A stretch of DNA of 64,000 nucleotides from Pseudoips prasinana (taxonomy: Eukaryota > Arthropoda > Insecta > Lepidoptera > Nolidae): contig OX621254.1 in NCBI GenBank assembly GCA_951640165.1, forward strand, positions 23,968,001 to 24,032,000, read 5' to 3'. Under the pieces are notes generated by a model. That model saw only the letters and a program-made list of their open reading frames with translations. It did no database searches and had not been told where the DNA came from. The position numbers were made by a program, and so were the translations under genes. Each line of letters begins with the position of its first letter. Position 1 is the stretch's first letter. This document shows, in pieces, positions 11,143-22,088 of this stretch.

Positions 11143-11360
11143 CTAGCTGTGAATTTTATAAATTAACGCAGCTCCTCCCCCGTAGGTGATAGCCTGATAA
11201 TATGTAGCCTATATGTTGACCCGACCTTTTAGTAATATTCATTCAAAATTTGAAGTAAATCCATGCAGTACTTTTTGAGTTTAGCCCGGACATCGGACAT
11301 ACATACAGAAAAACAGACAAAAATTCTAAAAACTATATTTTTGGTTTCGATATAGATTGT
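11143..11360 (-). mobile_element. truncated Helitron-like element (family b)
   Basis: CTAG is present at 11,143-11,146 but the adjacent hairpin is deleted. On the right it stops inside the element, where the next copy begins with CTAG at 11,362. The two are therefore head to tail. Confidence 0.55.
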
Positions 11361-11361
11361 A

Positions 11362-11909
11362 CTAGCTATGCCACGCGGTTTTACCTGCGTTAGATTTTAT
11401 AAATAATCAAAGATCCGCCCCCGTAGGTGATAGCTTCATAATATGTAGCCTATATGTTGACCCGACCTCGTAGTAATATTCATGCAAAATTTGAAGTTAA
11501 TCAATGCAGTACTTTTTGAGTTTAGCCCGGACATACATACAGACAAACAGACAAAAATTAAAAAACTATATTTTTGGCTTCGATATAGATTGTATATCAC
11601 GCCACAAGTATCCTTTAAAAAAAAATTTCTATGTACAGTTTTGAATTTCCTACGATTTTATTATATGTATAGATATCACGCCACAAGTATCATTTTAAAA
11701 AAATATTCAATGTACAGTTTTGACTTTCCTACGATTTTATTATATGTATAGATATCACGCCACAAGTATCCTTTAAAAAAAATATTCTATGTACAGTTTT
11801 GACTTTCCTACGATTTTATTATATGTATAGATATCACGTAACAAGTATCCTTTTAAAAATATTCAATGTTCAGTTTTGACTCTCCTACGATTTTATTATA
11901 TGTATAGAT
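11362..11909 (-). mobile_element. Helitron-like element (family b) with a fourfold 79-bp repeat of its 5' end
   Basis: The body runs from CTAG (11,362) to about 11,595. The 5'-terminal segment is then repeated four times: 11,596-11,674, 11,675-11,753, 11,754-11,832 and 11,833-11,909. Each unit runs from ATCACGCCACAAGTATC to TATATGTATAGAT. Units differ by a few bases. No protein. Confidence 0.75.
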
Positions 11910-12031
11910 GTGGCAGAACTATTCAGACAATATGTAGTAAAATATAGGTAAGACTATAAATTTCGATAAGTAAACCTAAACATAATCTCGTTGACAATAA
12001 CTTAATACAAGCTAGCTAAATATAATTACTA

Positions 12032-12200
12032 TCTACTATATAAAAATAAGTCGGGTTTTCCTTCCTGACGCTATAAATCCAGAACGCACGAATCGATTTC
12101 CACGATTTTGCATTCGTTGGAAAGGTCTCGGGCTCCGTGAGGTTTATAGCAAAGAAAATTGATAAAATTTAACGCGGGTAACACCGCGGGGCACAGCTAG
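12032..12200 (+). mobile_element. non-autonomous Helitron-like element (family c)
   Basis: Inverse copy of 711-879. Starts TCTACTATATAAAAATAAG and ends GCACAGCTAG. The stretch 12,201-12,700 holds a short piece (12,536-12,600) similar to 14,017-14,085 and nothing else recognisable. Confidence 0.6.
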
Positions 12201-12702
12201 TTATTAATAAATTTTATAAATGTTTTGACAATCCGTGTACCTAAATAATCTATATTTAACTAGAAATAATTATGTATACTTAACTATATGACTACAAACA
12301 TGTTCTGACAAAGTCTACGTGAATAAAAACTTTTTTTTATAATGTCATCTGACGACAATCAATATATCTTCGTTATTAGTCTTTAGTTGTTTACTAAGCT
12401 GTCCTATTAGGGGTCGGTGAGATTTAAGTGCTATTCCTATCGAGATTAAACTTTAAAAGTCAATGGCTATGAAATAATAACAAAACCGCGGGCGGAAATT
12501 AGTTACGGCATGTCACTGTAAAATATCTTCGGTATTTACTACCTAACTTTACTATGCTATTCAGCCTGGGGCCGGTACATTGAGTGCGGCAGTACTTAAT
12601 GTACCTAATCCCGGTCATAGATACATATACAACATGTAACTTAATTAACGCACATCCTGAAAATAGTTTGTTCAGAATCGTTTACTGAATCGATTTATAT
12701 CA

Positions 12703-13004
12703 TCTATACAAATAAATAAAATTGGAGTGTCTGTTTGTAATCTTTAAATAACCGGTTTTTACTACATAAATATGAATATATATACGATACATACACCAAA
12801 ATAACAATTTTTACAATTTTTGTCTGTCTGTCTGTCTGTTTGTTCCGGTTAATCTCTGAAATGACTGGACCGATTTTGATGGGACTTTTATTGGCAGGTA
12901 GCTGTAATAATAAGGAGTAACTTAGGCTACTTTTATTTTAGAAAAAGTCTTATATTTAAAAAAAAAACTAATTAACACGCGCACGAAGTCGCGGGCACAG
13001 CTAG
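12703..13004 (+). mobile_element. non-autonomous Helitron-like element (family d)
   Basis: Starts TCTATACAAATAAATAAAAT and ends GCGGGCACAGCTAG. It includes a short CTGT tandem near 12,820-12,840. The stretch 13,005-13,790 has no supported gene. Confidence 0.6.
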
Positions 13005-13794
13005 TTTTTAATATAATTAAAACTACGGAAATTATTGGCATATTAACCCTGTACAGTCAAAACAAATTTAAATGGACCGTAAGTCAAAGTAATAAGACTT
13101 TTAAAATCGCAGTTTATTTGTATTCATACAAATTCCATAATTCAATACAAAATAAAGAAAATTTAACTTTATTCCAAGAATCTAATTTAGTAAATAACAA
13201 TGCATATACATGTGAAATTAAAAATTCAGTGTATGTATTATGATTACAACATAATATTCTAATTGCGGTGTCCGAGGGTGTGCGTTAATTACGTTACATG
13301 TTGTATATAGCCTCGAGAAGTACGCTCTTCTCGTAGAACGACGTTTGCATATAAAGAGGTTATAAAATGGCGTGTTTTCATTATTTTGGTAGACGAAGAA
13401 GAAATAAATTTATTCGACAACAGACATACAAGAAATTTACAATCAAAACTAACTAAATCCATACCAAAAGCAAACAATAACATAGTTTAACACTACGCAA
13501 TAGGTCCTATATGTTCTGCTGAAAGGGTCACCATCTCAGCATTTGCTGGGTTACACCCAGCGCTGATCTTCCGTTGGTACCCGTGACGATCACGGTATGA
13601 TAGTGTAAACTAGAGTGTATTGTAGAGGGGGAGTTAATATAAATGAATTAATAAAAGTTATAATAAATAAATATATAAGGTAGGTACTTAAATAATATTA
13701 TATTATTAAAGTCTCATATACATGCAAACTATTTTGCATATTTTGTCTTCAGCCTTAACAGTCAAAAGCAGATCAAATTACAGGGATTAGAGTT

Positions 13795-14402
13795 AGACGG
13801 CATTTAAAAAAAAACGCACCTTCGCCATACATTTCAGTACACATGCACTGAATGAACTGTAACTCGGTGCATTTGAATTAAACGTGTGCGTCAGCGGAAT
13901 GTGATGTAGCACAATTTATATAACTAGGTATCAGACTACTAAATGGAAAAACCTTGAGTCGATCTGTACTAAGTGTAACATAAACAGTGTAAAATACTTA
14001 AAGAATGCAACTTATCTACTACCTAACTTTATGTGCTGTTCAGCCGGTGCATTCAGTGCATCCGTACTTAATGTACCCGTAATAAAACATATATTCTCGG
14101 GAAGTACGCTCGACTCTTACAACGACTGTTGTATATTTTAGTTTTAAAAATACCCTCTGACGAGGCTTGCTTACTTTACTAGACGGCATTTAAAAAAAAA
14201 CGCAGTTTTGCCATACGTTTCAGTACACATGCACTGAATGAACTGTAACTCGGTGCATTTGAATTAAACGTGTCCGTCAGCGGAATGTGATGTAGCACAA
14301 TTAATATAACAAGGTATCAGACTACTAAATGGAAAAACCTTGAGTCGGTCTGTACTAAGTGTAACATAAATAGTGTGAAATACTTAAGGAATGCAACTTA
14401 TC
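13795..14402 (+). repeat. pair of 222-bp direct repeats
   Basis: 13,795-14,016 and 14,181-14,402 have equal length and about 95 percent identity by eye. Both run from AGACGGCATTTAAAAAAAAA to ATGCAACTTATC. The 164-bp spacer resembles 12,536-12,600. No open frame spans them. They carry several TGCACTGAATG-like motifs. Confidence 0.7.
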
Positions 14403-14439
14403 AATTTAAGATTTAGTTAGTAGTTTACATTAAATACTT

Positions 14440-14865
14440 GCATTTCACACCGCAGGTCGTGGGTTCGATTCCCACCCAGGACAGATTTGTGTGCATGAAC
14501 AGGTCTGTTTGTCCAGAGTCTGGGTGTAATTTTATATATTAGTATGTATTTACATAAGAAAAGTGGTAGCCTGCTAATATTATAAATGCGAAAGTTTGTG
14601 ATATGTATGGATGTTTCTTACTCTTTCAAGCAAAAACTACCCAACGGATTTTGATGAAACTTTATAGTAATATAGCTTATACATCCGAATAACACATAGG
14701 CTATAATTTATATTTTTTTACGCGGGTTAAAAACCGCGAGGCACGGCTAGTATGTAATATATCAGTTATCTGATCTGGTATCCATAGCACAAGCTCTGCT
14801 TAGTTTGGGATCAGATGGCCGTGTGTGAATAATGTCTCAGGATATTATTATATTATACATTCTAG
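14440..14865 (+). repeat. S1 SINE split by a Helitron-like element
   Basis: The head is at 14,440-14,568 (B box GGTTCGATTCCCACCC) and the tail at 14,751-14,865, separated by the element at 14,569-14,750. The following 14,866-15,415 contains no supported gene; 15,050-15,200 could be the decayed 3' UTR of a minus-strand non-LTR element. Confidence 0.6.
14569..14750 (+). mobile_element. Helitron-like element (family a) inside an S1 SINE
   Basis: Carries CTGCTAATATTATAAATGCG at its left end and GCACGGCTAG at its right end. It interrupts an S1 SINE, as at 10,595. Confidence 0.6.
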
Positions 14866-15417
14866 ATGTGGGCAGTGTTTGACCTTCACCCTCGTAACTG
14901 GAGAGCACGGAAAGCCCCAAAGCTGTCGTTCGTACGATTGATCACTCCGCAGTCTTGTAGCTAAGAAGCCGTCCCATCGGATTATAGGAGTGAAGTACTA
15001 GAGAGTGCACTTGTGTTAGTGCAGACGCTCGTTTGTAAATTCAATTCAATTTCTTTATTTGCTCAAGAAATGGTAATGAGATGTTAACAAATATAGTGCT
15101 CATATTTTGCTCACGGGCATGCAAATACATTATCAAACTATCTAAATCAATTTAAATTAAATGTCAAATATACAGAATAAAATTACAATAATAATGTCCT
15201 GTGAAGTTGGCAGGTCTCCGTAAAGTTTTTTTTTTACAACTAACTCAGTGAACAAGCTTACGGCTAAAATAATAATCAGCGCTTCCACCCTATGTGAGGG
15301 CATCACTTACGCACTACTGCCCCTTAAATTATGGAAAGAACTATCTGCATAGTCTTTCTAGTAGTATTGTATAGTATTTATAATAGCCCTAACTTGTTCT
15401 AGGTAAGTTATGATATA

Positions 15418-15785
15418 ATAATATCCTGGGACATTATTTACACACGGCCATCTGATCGCAAACTAAGCAGAGCTTGTACACACGGCTACACATCAAGCTA
15501 TACATTTCCAGTATGAGCTGATCTCGCGTTGTATAGGATTTCCATACAATGAGAGGTAAGCTTATATTGAAAATGTATAGCTTGATGTGTAGCCGTGAGT
15601 ACTATGGAAACAAGATAGCTGATATACTACTTTTCTTTTGTAATTGCATACTTATATAGATAAATTACACCCTGACTCAGGACAAACACACATGTGCATG
15701 CACACAAATATCTGTCCTGGGTGGGAATCGAACCCACGACCTCCGGCGTGAAACGCATTGCCAAACACGCCAACAGGCCCGTCAA
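15418..15785 (-). repeat. S1 SINE split by a MITE
   Basis: The tail is at 15,418-15,478 and the head (minus) at 15,600-15,785, with family M3 MITE between. The TA at the break is duplicated. Confidence 0.6.
15479..15599. mobile_element. palindromic MITE, TA target (family M3)
   Basis: A 121-bp unit with inverted ends CACACGGCTACACATCAAGC and the inverse, between TA at 15,477-15,478 and 15,600-15,601. A second copy is at 35,776-35,907. Confidence 0.7.
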
Positions 15786-16329
15786 ATATCGTAATCCGGA
15801 TCGTCTAAAACGTCCCTGGGATGGACGTGATATTATGCACCATTTCAGTACAAGTGTACTTAATTCTAATATCAGGGCGGTCGTGCGCATCATTCGAATA
15901 CGGGAACATTCAGTGCACCATTTCAGTGCACGTGTACTTAATGCACTCAGCTGTACAAAATAAATGCAGTGCGTAACACAAACAATGAATTCATAATATT
16001 ATAAAAATATACACTCAGGTATTTAATCCAACATAAATAAAATAAATATGCTTTATTGATAACAAAAACAACGTTATCACACAAAACCTATGACCTCATT
16101 GCGCGCAATTACACGTTCAGACCGAATACGAACACCAAACAGTTTTATCTATCATAATATATTATAATTATGAACTTAAGACGAAAGCCTAACACACTTA
16201 CAGACAGAGAGAACTGTTGGAAAGGTACTATAACCTTAAAAACATATTGAAATCAACAGCCGGAACCCAAACCACCCACAATATTGTAACACTCGCAGCA
16301 GCGAGGCATTCTTGCCAATCATGGCTCAC

Positions 16330-16546
16330 TTACGGAGGTTGAGCCTGCAGCGGCCCACTTGCTTTTAAGGCTTCCCACACTGGCCAGGCTAGGTCATAGC
16401 CAGGTGGTAGCTTCTCCGCTGGCTCTACAGAGTCGGCCGTTAAAGGGCCGTGCACTGCACCTGCCGTGAAGAGTGCAGTAGCTGTTAGAAAGCTTTTGCG
16501 GGTTTTGAGTCTGCTTCTGGCTGGAAGCGCGTGGTAATGAGGATGT
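16330..16546 (-). CDS. candidate 3'-terminal coding exon of an unidentified host gene
   Basis: An 80-codon minus-strand frame without its own ATG ends at TAA (16,330-16,332) and can begin after a splice acceptor (TTTAG, 16,547-16,551). GC is much higher than in the flanks. The stop is followed by about 270 bases of AT-rich sequence and a polyadenylation signal AATAAA (16,052-16,057, minus). The peptide includes KSFLTATALFTAGAVHG and a proline-rich end (PPGYDLAWPVWEALKAS). I recognise no family. Upstream exons would lie to the right, beyond the SINE at 16,642. It could instead be a retroposon 3' end. Confidence 0.4.
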
Positions 16547-16641
16547 CTAAAGTCTCTTTCCGCTTTGTTAAGTATCTAATAAGGGTATTTTTTGTAGTGT
16601 TAATATATCCAGTGACCCAATTAATAATAATAATGTCTTTC

Positions 16642-17001
16642 TAGCAGAATGTCGGCTACGGCGGCCAGTCTCAACAGAGATTAGCCATCTGCGCGGGACA
16701 TATTATAGTGCACAAGTGTGTGCGCAATCACAAGAGCACGTTCTATTCCATCATTCTCATAATCCGATGAGACGCCTAGCGACACGACCGGAAACAGATC
16801 AGGTACAGGACCGACGGCTTTACGTGCTCTCCGAGGCACCGGGGTATAATACCGCCAACTCCCAGACTCCGGGCTGATGTTGAGAAATTTTTGTTTTTAC
16901 TGAAAAGTTCCAAAATTGCTTTTTGGGCCGACCTGGGTTTGAACCCAGGACATCGTTCTCTGCGGCTGAACACGCTACCGCTACACCAACTAGGCAGTCA
17001 T
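16642..17001 (-). repeat. tRNA-derived SINE (family S3)
   Basis: Nearly full copy of the family described at 6,945-7,313; the head lies at about 16,925-17,001. The stretch 17,002-18,200 has no supported gene. Overlapping open frames at 17,399-17,777 on both strands sit beside an acceptor-like TTTCTGTCTTTCAG but show no domain. Confidence 0.6.
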
Positions 17002-18199
17002 CCAATACCGCCTGTACATAAGTACATGTGCAGGCAAACTTCAGTGCTATCAGAAGTTTATCGTATATATTAAACACAAGAGAATTGCATATACTAGTCA
17101 TCATTAAATTAAAAATTGTTTATATAAATAAATCGATAACTGACACTTAAAATAAAATGTTATTGCTTTTTAATACATGTATGTTCAAAGTCCGTCATGT
17201 TTATGTTAAATATATAATAACAAATGGTTGCCTACCTATATCACAAACGAAATATTTGCCTCCATATCAAAAGCGACCTCTTTATCCATAAGTTGTATGA
17301 TAAATCTTTAACTCTATAAATAACAATGTGTCATGTAGGTACTTATATTGCTGCTAAAATAATAAATTTAGTGTGCAATCAGTCGTTTTACTTAGGACAT
17401 GGTATTTTTTTATAATACCAAAGTAATTTATTGGATTTTCAAAAGAATACCTAACACATGCGGAAACCGGGTCCATCGCGTGGTAGAGGAGGGTACACTC
17501 GACAGAGCTTCAGACGTACTAGGTTTAAGGGGGATGTATCAACGCTCACCTTTTCTGTCTTTCAGTATTCCCCCCTCTTCCTAGCCAAATTTTGTTTGAC
17601 CTTAATAATGCCGCTTTAGAGACTCGTTCTAATATAGAACTTATGGAAGTTCTTGATAATCCTAAGTCCTTTAAATCGGTTGTAGAGGGATTTTGCTGGT
17701 ATACCCCTCGCACCCACTTCCACGGGATAAAAATTAACCACAAATACGTTAATAAACAAATAACATTACCAGTCTAGTTAACTCTTTTAATTTTTTACCT
17801 CGGCTAAAAACTGAATAATGACAACACGACATAAACGCCCATACGTGAATGCAGTTGCGCTACGAAAACCGCCTCTATATACTGTCTGATAAAGATGCTG
17901 ACAAGGTCGAAGTGTAGCGACCATAATTAATGCCATGGCTGACTTGAGGTTGAACAAACGGTTATAGTGTGGTAAATTGACTTGTGATTGACCGCGCCGC
18001 GGTGCAAAAAAAAATGTAGCGTAACATAGAAAAAACCTTAGGACTCAAAATAATAACCTTAATCTCTTCTTTTAGAGATTTTTAAGATTATATGCCTTGT
18101 TTTTTCTGAATTATTTTAATAAAGGCTTTTAAAGCATCTTCAGACTATATATTTTTTTGTTGTTGTTATTGTGTATTATATTAAGTATATATAATATAA

Positions 18200-18455
18200 T
18201 ATCCTGGGACATTATTCACACACGGCTATCTGATCCCAACCTAAGCAGATCTTGTACTATGGACACCAGATAACTGATATACTACTTTGGTTTAGTAAAT
18301 ACATAATGATATATAGATAATTACATACAGACTCAGGGCAAACAGACATTTTCATGCAGACAAATATTTGTCCTGGGTGGGAATCGAACCCACGACCTCT
18401 GGCGTGAAAGGCAAGCATCTACCAACCAGGCCCACGGGCCCGTCACACTATAGAG
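18200..18455 (-). repeat. tRNA-derived SINE (family S1), uninterrupted copy
   Basis: Complete from head to tail on the minus strand, so it serves as the reference for the split copies. A second tRNA-like piece (18,530-18,560, GAGGTTCGAGTC) and an S1 fragment (18,596-18,670, plus) follow, then a decayed repeat at 18,668-18,925. Confidence 0.6.
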
Positions 18456-18945
18456 CCAAGTATGCTCTTAAGTGGTCACGCAATCAAAACAACTAAGTAG
18501 ACCACGCCAGAGGGCACCCCCTTTGAGGTTCGAGTCTCGACTCAGGGCGGTTTTAATCAGACTGCGGAGGATTGCGGATCGAATCCAAGAAATTTTACCA
18601 GGAGGACAGATATTTGTATGCATGAACATGTCTCTTTGTCCTGAGTCTGGGTGTTATTATCTATATTAGTACTAAAGGCCCGGTACGTGCTTCGCTACGT
18701 ATAAGGCATAGTAATAAAAAAAATGATTATTAAGTGCATTTATTCAAACAAAAAAATATTTTAAATTGCTAAAAGATGTTGATTTTACACATTTTCAAGA
18801 CTTTTTAAATTTTCTCTACGTACAAACCTTCCCTGGACTTCCACGAATAATTCAAGACCAAAATTAGCCAAATCGGTAAAGGCGTTGTTGAGTTATAACA
18901 CTTATAACATTACAACGAAAAGTGGCATTGTTTTTTATATATATA

Positions 18946-20593
18946 CACTGGTCAGCAAATAAACCGAGCCACCCGCTACCTAGGAACTCTGATTCGATTT
19001 TCTCAAAAAGTATAAAACTTACAACTATCAAAGTTATACCTACAAAAAGTGCGTTTCATGGTGATTAAAATGACTACAAATTAATTCGAAAGTACCCTCA
19101 ACTCACATTGTAATCAAGCAACAAACACAATGCTAACGATTTGTTCTGTTTTCACCAGAGTTTGAAATTAGCGTTCTTTTTCTCTACAATGAGGGTAGTC
19201 GGATATTTCTTATCATTTCTTTAGTTTTTGTCCATCGTTTGCTCAGACGCGTGTGTTTTTGCTACTTTTTTCGATTAATAATGGATACAACACATCAGGA
19301 AGCAGCTCAAGCTGTAGCATTACTTCAAGCAGGCATTGCGCAACGTGAAGTCGCTCGAAGGCTTCGAATCAGCAGATCTTCGGTGCAACGAGTTTACAGA
19401 CGATACCTAGAGACTGGAGCATTCGATCGCCGTCCAGGTACGGGCAGACCTAGGGCTACATCAGCAGCAGATGATCGTTATATCCACCTTACTGTTCTGC
19501 GAAATCGCCACCTCAACGCAGTTCAAGTCCAACAAAGTCTGCGTGACGAACGACAAGTGGTCATAAGTTCAGATACCGTCAGAAGGAGACTTGCTGAACG
19601 GAACCTGACCCCAAAAAGAGCTGCAACAGGCCCAGCATTAACGGTAGCACACCGTCGAGCACGACTTGAATTTGCTCGAGAGCATAGGGATTGGACATTA
19701 GAGCAGTGGAGTAATGTACTCTTCACTGATGAGACCAGGGTGAGTCTACATGGAAGTGATCGACGTCAGAGAGTATATCGTCGCCCTGGAGAAAGGTATT
19801 CTCAGTGTTGCATCGAGGAAACTGTTGCTTATGGAGGAGGATCTGTAATGGTCTGGGGCGGCATCTCGTTAACAGCACATACAACGTTAGTTTTCATCGA
19901 ACCGACGGGCCGTACACGTGGACTGACTTCTCATCGCTACATTACTGAAATCCTCGCAGACCATGTGGTACCTTACGCAGGATATATCGGACAGGATATG
20001 CAATTGATGCATGATAATGCACGGCCTCATGTTGCTCATGTGGTGACCCAGTATCTACGCGACGTCAGCATTCGTACGATGGACTGGCCAGCTCGAAGCC
20101 CGGACTTGAATCCGATAGAACACTTATGGGATGAGCTGAAACGTCGGGTTCGAGCCCGAGTACCTGCTCCAACAAGGCTTCCAGAGCTGCGAATCGCAAT
20201 TGAAGAGGAGTGGAATACAATTCCTCAAGATTTTATCGTCAGGCTCGTAAGGTCGATGAATACAAGGATGCTGGCAGTTATCCGAGCAAGGGGAGGGAAT
20301 ACGGAATATTGATCAAAAACTTTTTTTTGATTTTATCTTTGTTTTTGGCTTTAATTTTTTTTTTCACTTTATCATTACTAACGATTGTCACGACTGGAAA
20401 ACGACTCTTCTTTGTAAAATCCTTAATAAACACTGAAATATTGATTAAACCCAATGAGTTTCCTTTCATTTTAATCACCATGAAATGCACTTTCTGTAGG
20501 TACAACTTTGATAATTGTAGGTTTTTTAGTTTTTGAGAAAATCGAATTAGAGTGCCTAGGTAGCGGGTGGCTCGGTTTATTTGCTGTCCAGTG
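18946..20593 (+). mobile_element. complete Tc1-like transposon
   Basis: 1,648 bp between TA target duplications (18,944-18,945 and 20,594-20,595). The inverted repeats are about 128 bp (18,946-19,073 and 20,466-20,593), roughly 90 percent identical, with outer ends CACTGGTCAGCAAATAAACC and CACTGGACAGCAAATAAACC. It encloses one intact transposase. An intact frame and well-matched ends suggest recent activity, or an element that could still move (inference). Confidence 0.9.
19281..20312 (+). CDS. Tc1-family transposase, DD34E, intact
   Basis: 343 residues, the usual Tc1 length. It cuts and rejoins DNA at the element's ends in the nucleus and inserts at TA. The N-terminal third holds paired helix-turn-helix DNA-binding motifs (about 5-45 and 75-110) with the GTGRPR linker at 53-58. 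The RNase H-fold catalytic domain has D150 (LFTDET), D245 (MHDNARPH) and E280 (PDLNPIEHLWDE), with 34 residues between the last two. I chose the ATG at 19,281; the frame extends upstream to a TTG at 19,239, but the usual Tc1 start fits the ATG. No stop or frameshift. Confidence 0.93.
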   Translation: MDTTHQEAAQAVALLQAGIAQREVARRLRISRSSVQRVYRRYLETGAFDRRPGTGRPRATSAADDRYIHLTVLRNRHLNAVQVQQSLRDERQVVISSDTVRRRLAERNLTPKRAATGPALTVAHRRARLEFAREHRDWTLEQWSNVLFTDETRVSLHGSDRRQRVYRRPGERYSQCCIEETVAYGGGSVMVWGGISLTAHTTLVFIEPTGRTRGLTSHRYITEILADHVVPYAGYIGQDMQLMHDNARPHVAHVVTQYLRDVSIRTMDWPARSPDLNPIEHLWDELKRRVRARVPAPTRLPELRIAIEEEWNTIPQDFIVRLVRSMNTRMLAVIRARGGNTEY

Positions 20594-21431
20594 TAGATAG
20601 ATATAGATATATTTACCTAGTACGGACTCCAGCAGCTGCTCTCAAAAAGTTAATGTAATGCTAAACCTAATGTGATCATTTTGTAAATAAATAACTTTTT
20701 GAGAGAAATAAATAAATTTATTATTTATTTATAACACAAGAATAGTATATGTAGTACATCAGTTATCTGGTTTCCATAGTACATAGTTTTGGATCAGATG
20801 GCCGTGTGTTATTATTATTATTATATGGTGTATGGTGAGTAATAGAAATAAAAATCAACCGTTCGTTAATGTTCATGAACCTCAGCTTAAACAGGTTTTT
20901 AAATCGCAAATTAAAAACATTGCAGTCGGTTTGAAGCCAGTAAGTGTTGAAAAAAAAGACTACTTTACAAAACAGCCCCGCTAGGACAATGAACGTAATT
21001 TAATAAAAACAATACAATTGAAAAACAACCTAAACTCAACTACATAACGCTTCAAGTTGATTAAAACGCGGCTCTAGCAAGTTTCATGAAAGATGAAAAG
21101 CGTAAGGTGAAACCAATGTTATTTTGTAGTAGATAAAGAAGGTTTTTCAATGTGTTTCAGTTACTTCTCCAGTGCTAATGCACTCATTTTGCACTGAGCG
21201 GTACAATCGATGCCGACCATGGAGGTATAAAAACTTTATGGAGTAGGAAAATCACCGTAATTATATATATTAAAATGTATTCATTATTTTAGAGGAAATA
21301 TAATAACGTATCGATATAAAACCGGAGGGGTATTATTATACCAATCATTTTCAAAGAGTTTTGGGTTATTTTGTTCAGAGGTTAACTTGATTTGTTTTAA
21401 ACTGTCCACAAAGTTATTATTTAACTTTTTT
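20594..21431. other. no gene seen; S1 SINE tail fragment
   Basis: 20,735-20,820 is the 3' part of an S1 SINE. The rest, to 21,431, is AT-rich with no open frame or repeat I can name. Confidence 0.4.
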
Positions 21432-21646
21432 TGACGGGACTAGTCCCTCCCGCTTACTCACCACTGCAGCAACTCCTGTAAGCCAGGATCAACAGTGGCA
21501 CACAATGAAATAACACTGAGCAGTGAGGCTCAGGCATGTCCCGGGGAAGCGCTTTAACTGTCTTGGATCCCGCAACGAATTTAATGAGAAAGAAAAAAGG
21601 GAGGAGTTAGAAATGAATAGTGGAACTATTCATTTCTAACTCCTCC
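21432..21646 (-). repeat. short SINE-like retroposon (as 275-462) with an inverted 5' end
   Basis: Minus-strand copy of the retroposon at 275-462, with its T run (A tail) near 21,422-21,432. Its 5' end forms a perfect 22-bp hairpin: arms 21,600-21,621 and 21,625-21,646, loop of 3 bases. Confidence 0.65.
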
Positions 21647-21794
21647 TTTCTTATCCTATTTAACTGTGGCAAATTAATACTGTCTTAGTATGGCATTTGG
21701 TAAACTTACTAAAAGGCTTTTAAAAGAAAAAACATTAAGCCACATTGCCCCTATCTCTTGTAAGTACTGACACTGTCTCGCTCTCATTGAGAAA

Positions 21795-21986
21795 TCACAC
21801 TAATATTATAAATGCGAAAGTTTGTCAGTGTGTGACTGCGTGAGTGTGTGTTTGTTACTTCTTCACGTCTAAACGGCTGGAGCGAATCTAGTAAAATTTT
21901 GGTATGGAGTTAGCTGACACCCTGGATTAACACATAGGCTATAATTTAAAAAGTTTAACGTGGGTATAACCGCGGGGCACGACTAG
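21795..21986 (+). mobile_element. non-autonomous Helitron-like element (family a)
   Basis: Starts TCACACTAATATTATAAATG and ends GGGCACGACTAG. It is closest to 7,325-7,507 (shared CACGTCTAAACGGCT block), so the two form a subfamily. Confidence 0.6.
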
Positions 21987-22088
21987 TACTTAATAAATTA
22001 AATCGAGGTTTGGTGTTATGCTATTTCCTGTTCCAAAACCAATTTCAATTATTTTTCCATGATCTTACAAAAAGTAATTTAACTAAAA

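Noticed and set aside
11596..11909. CRISPR-like array (regular 79-bp periodicity)
   Set aside because: Units are contiguous with no unique spacers, in a eukaryotic genome, and derive from a Helitron end.
17399..17777. Open frames on both strands next to an acceptor-like TTTCTGTCTTTCAG
   Set aside because: No recognisable domain, no clear exon end, and both strands are open. Not enough to call an exon.
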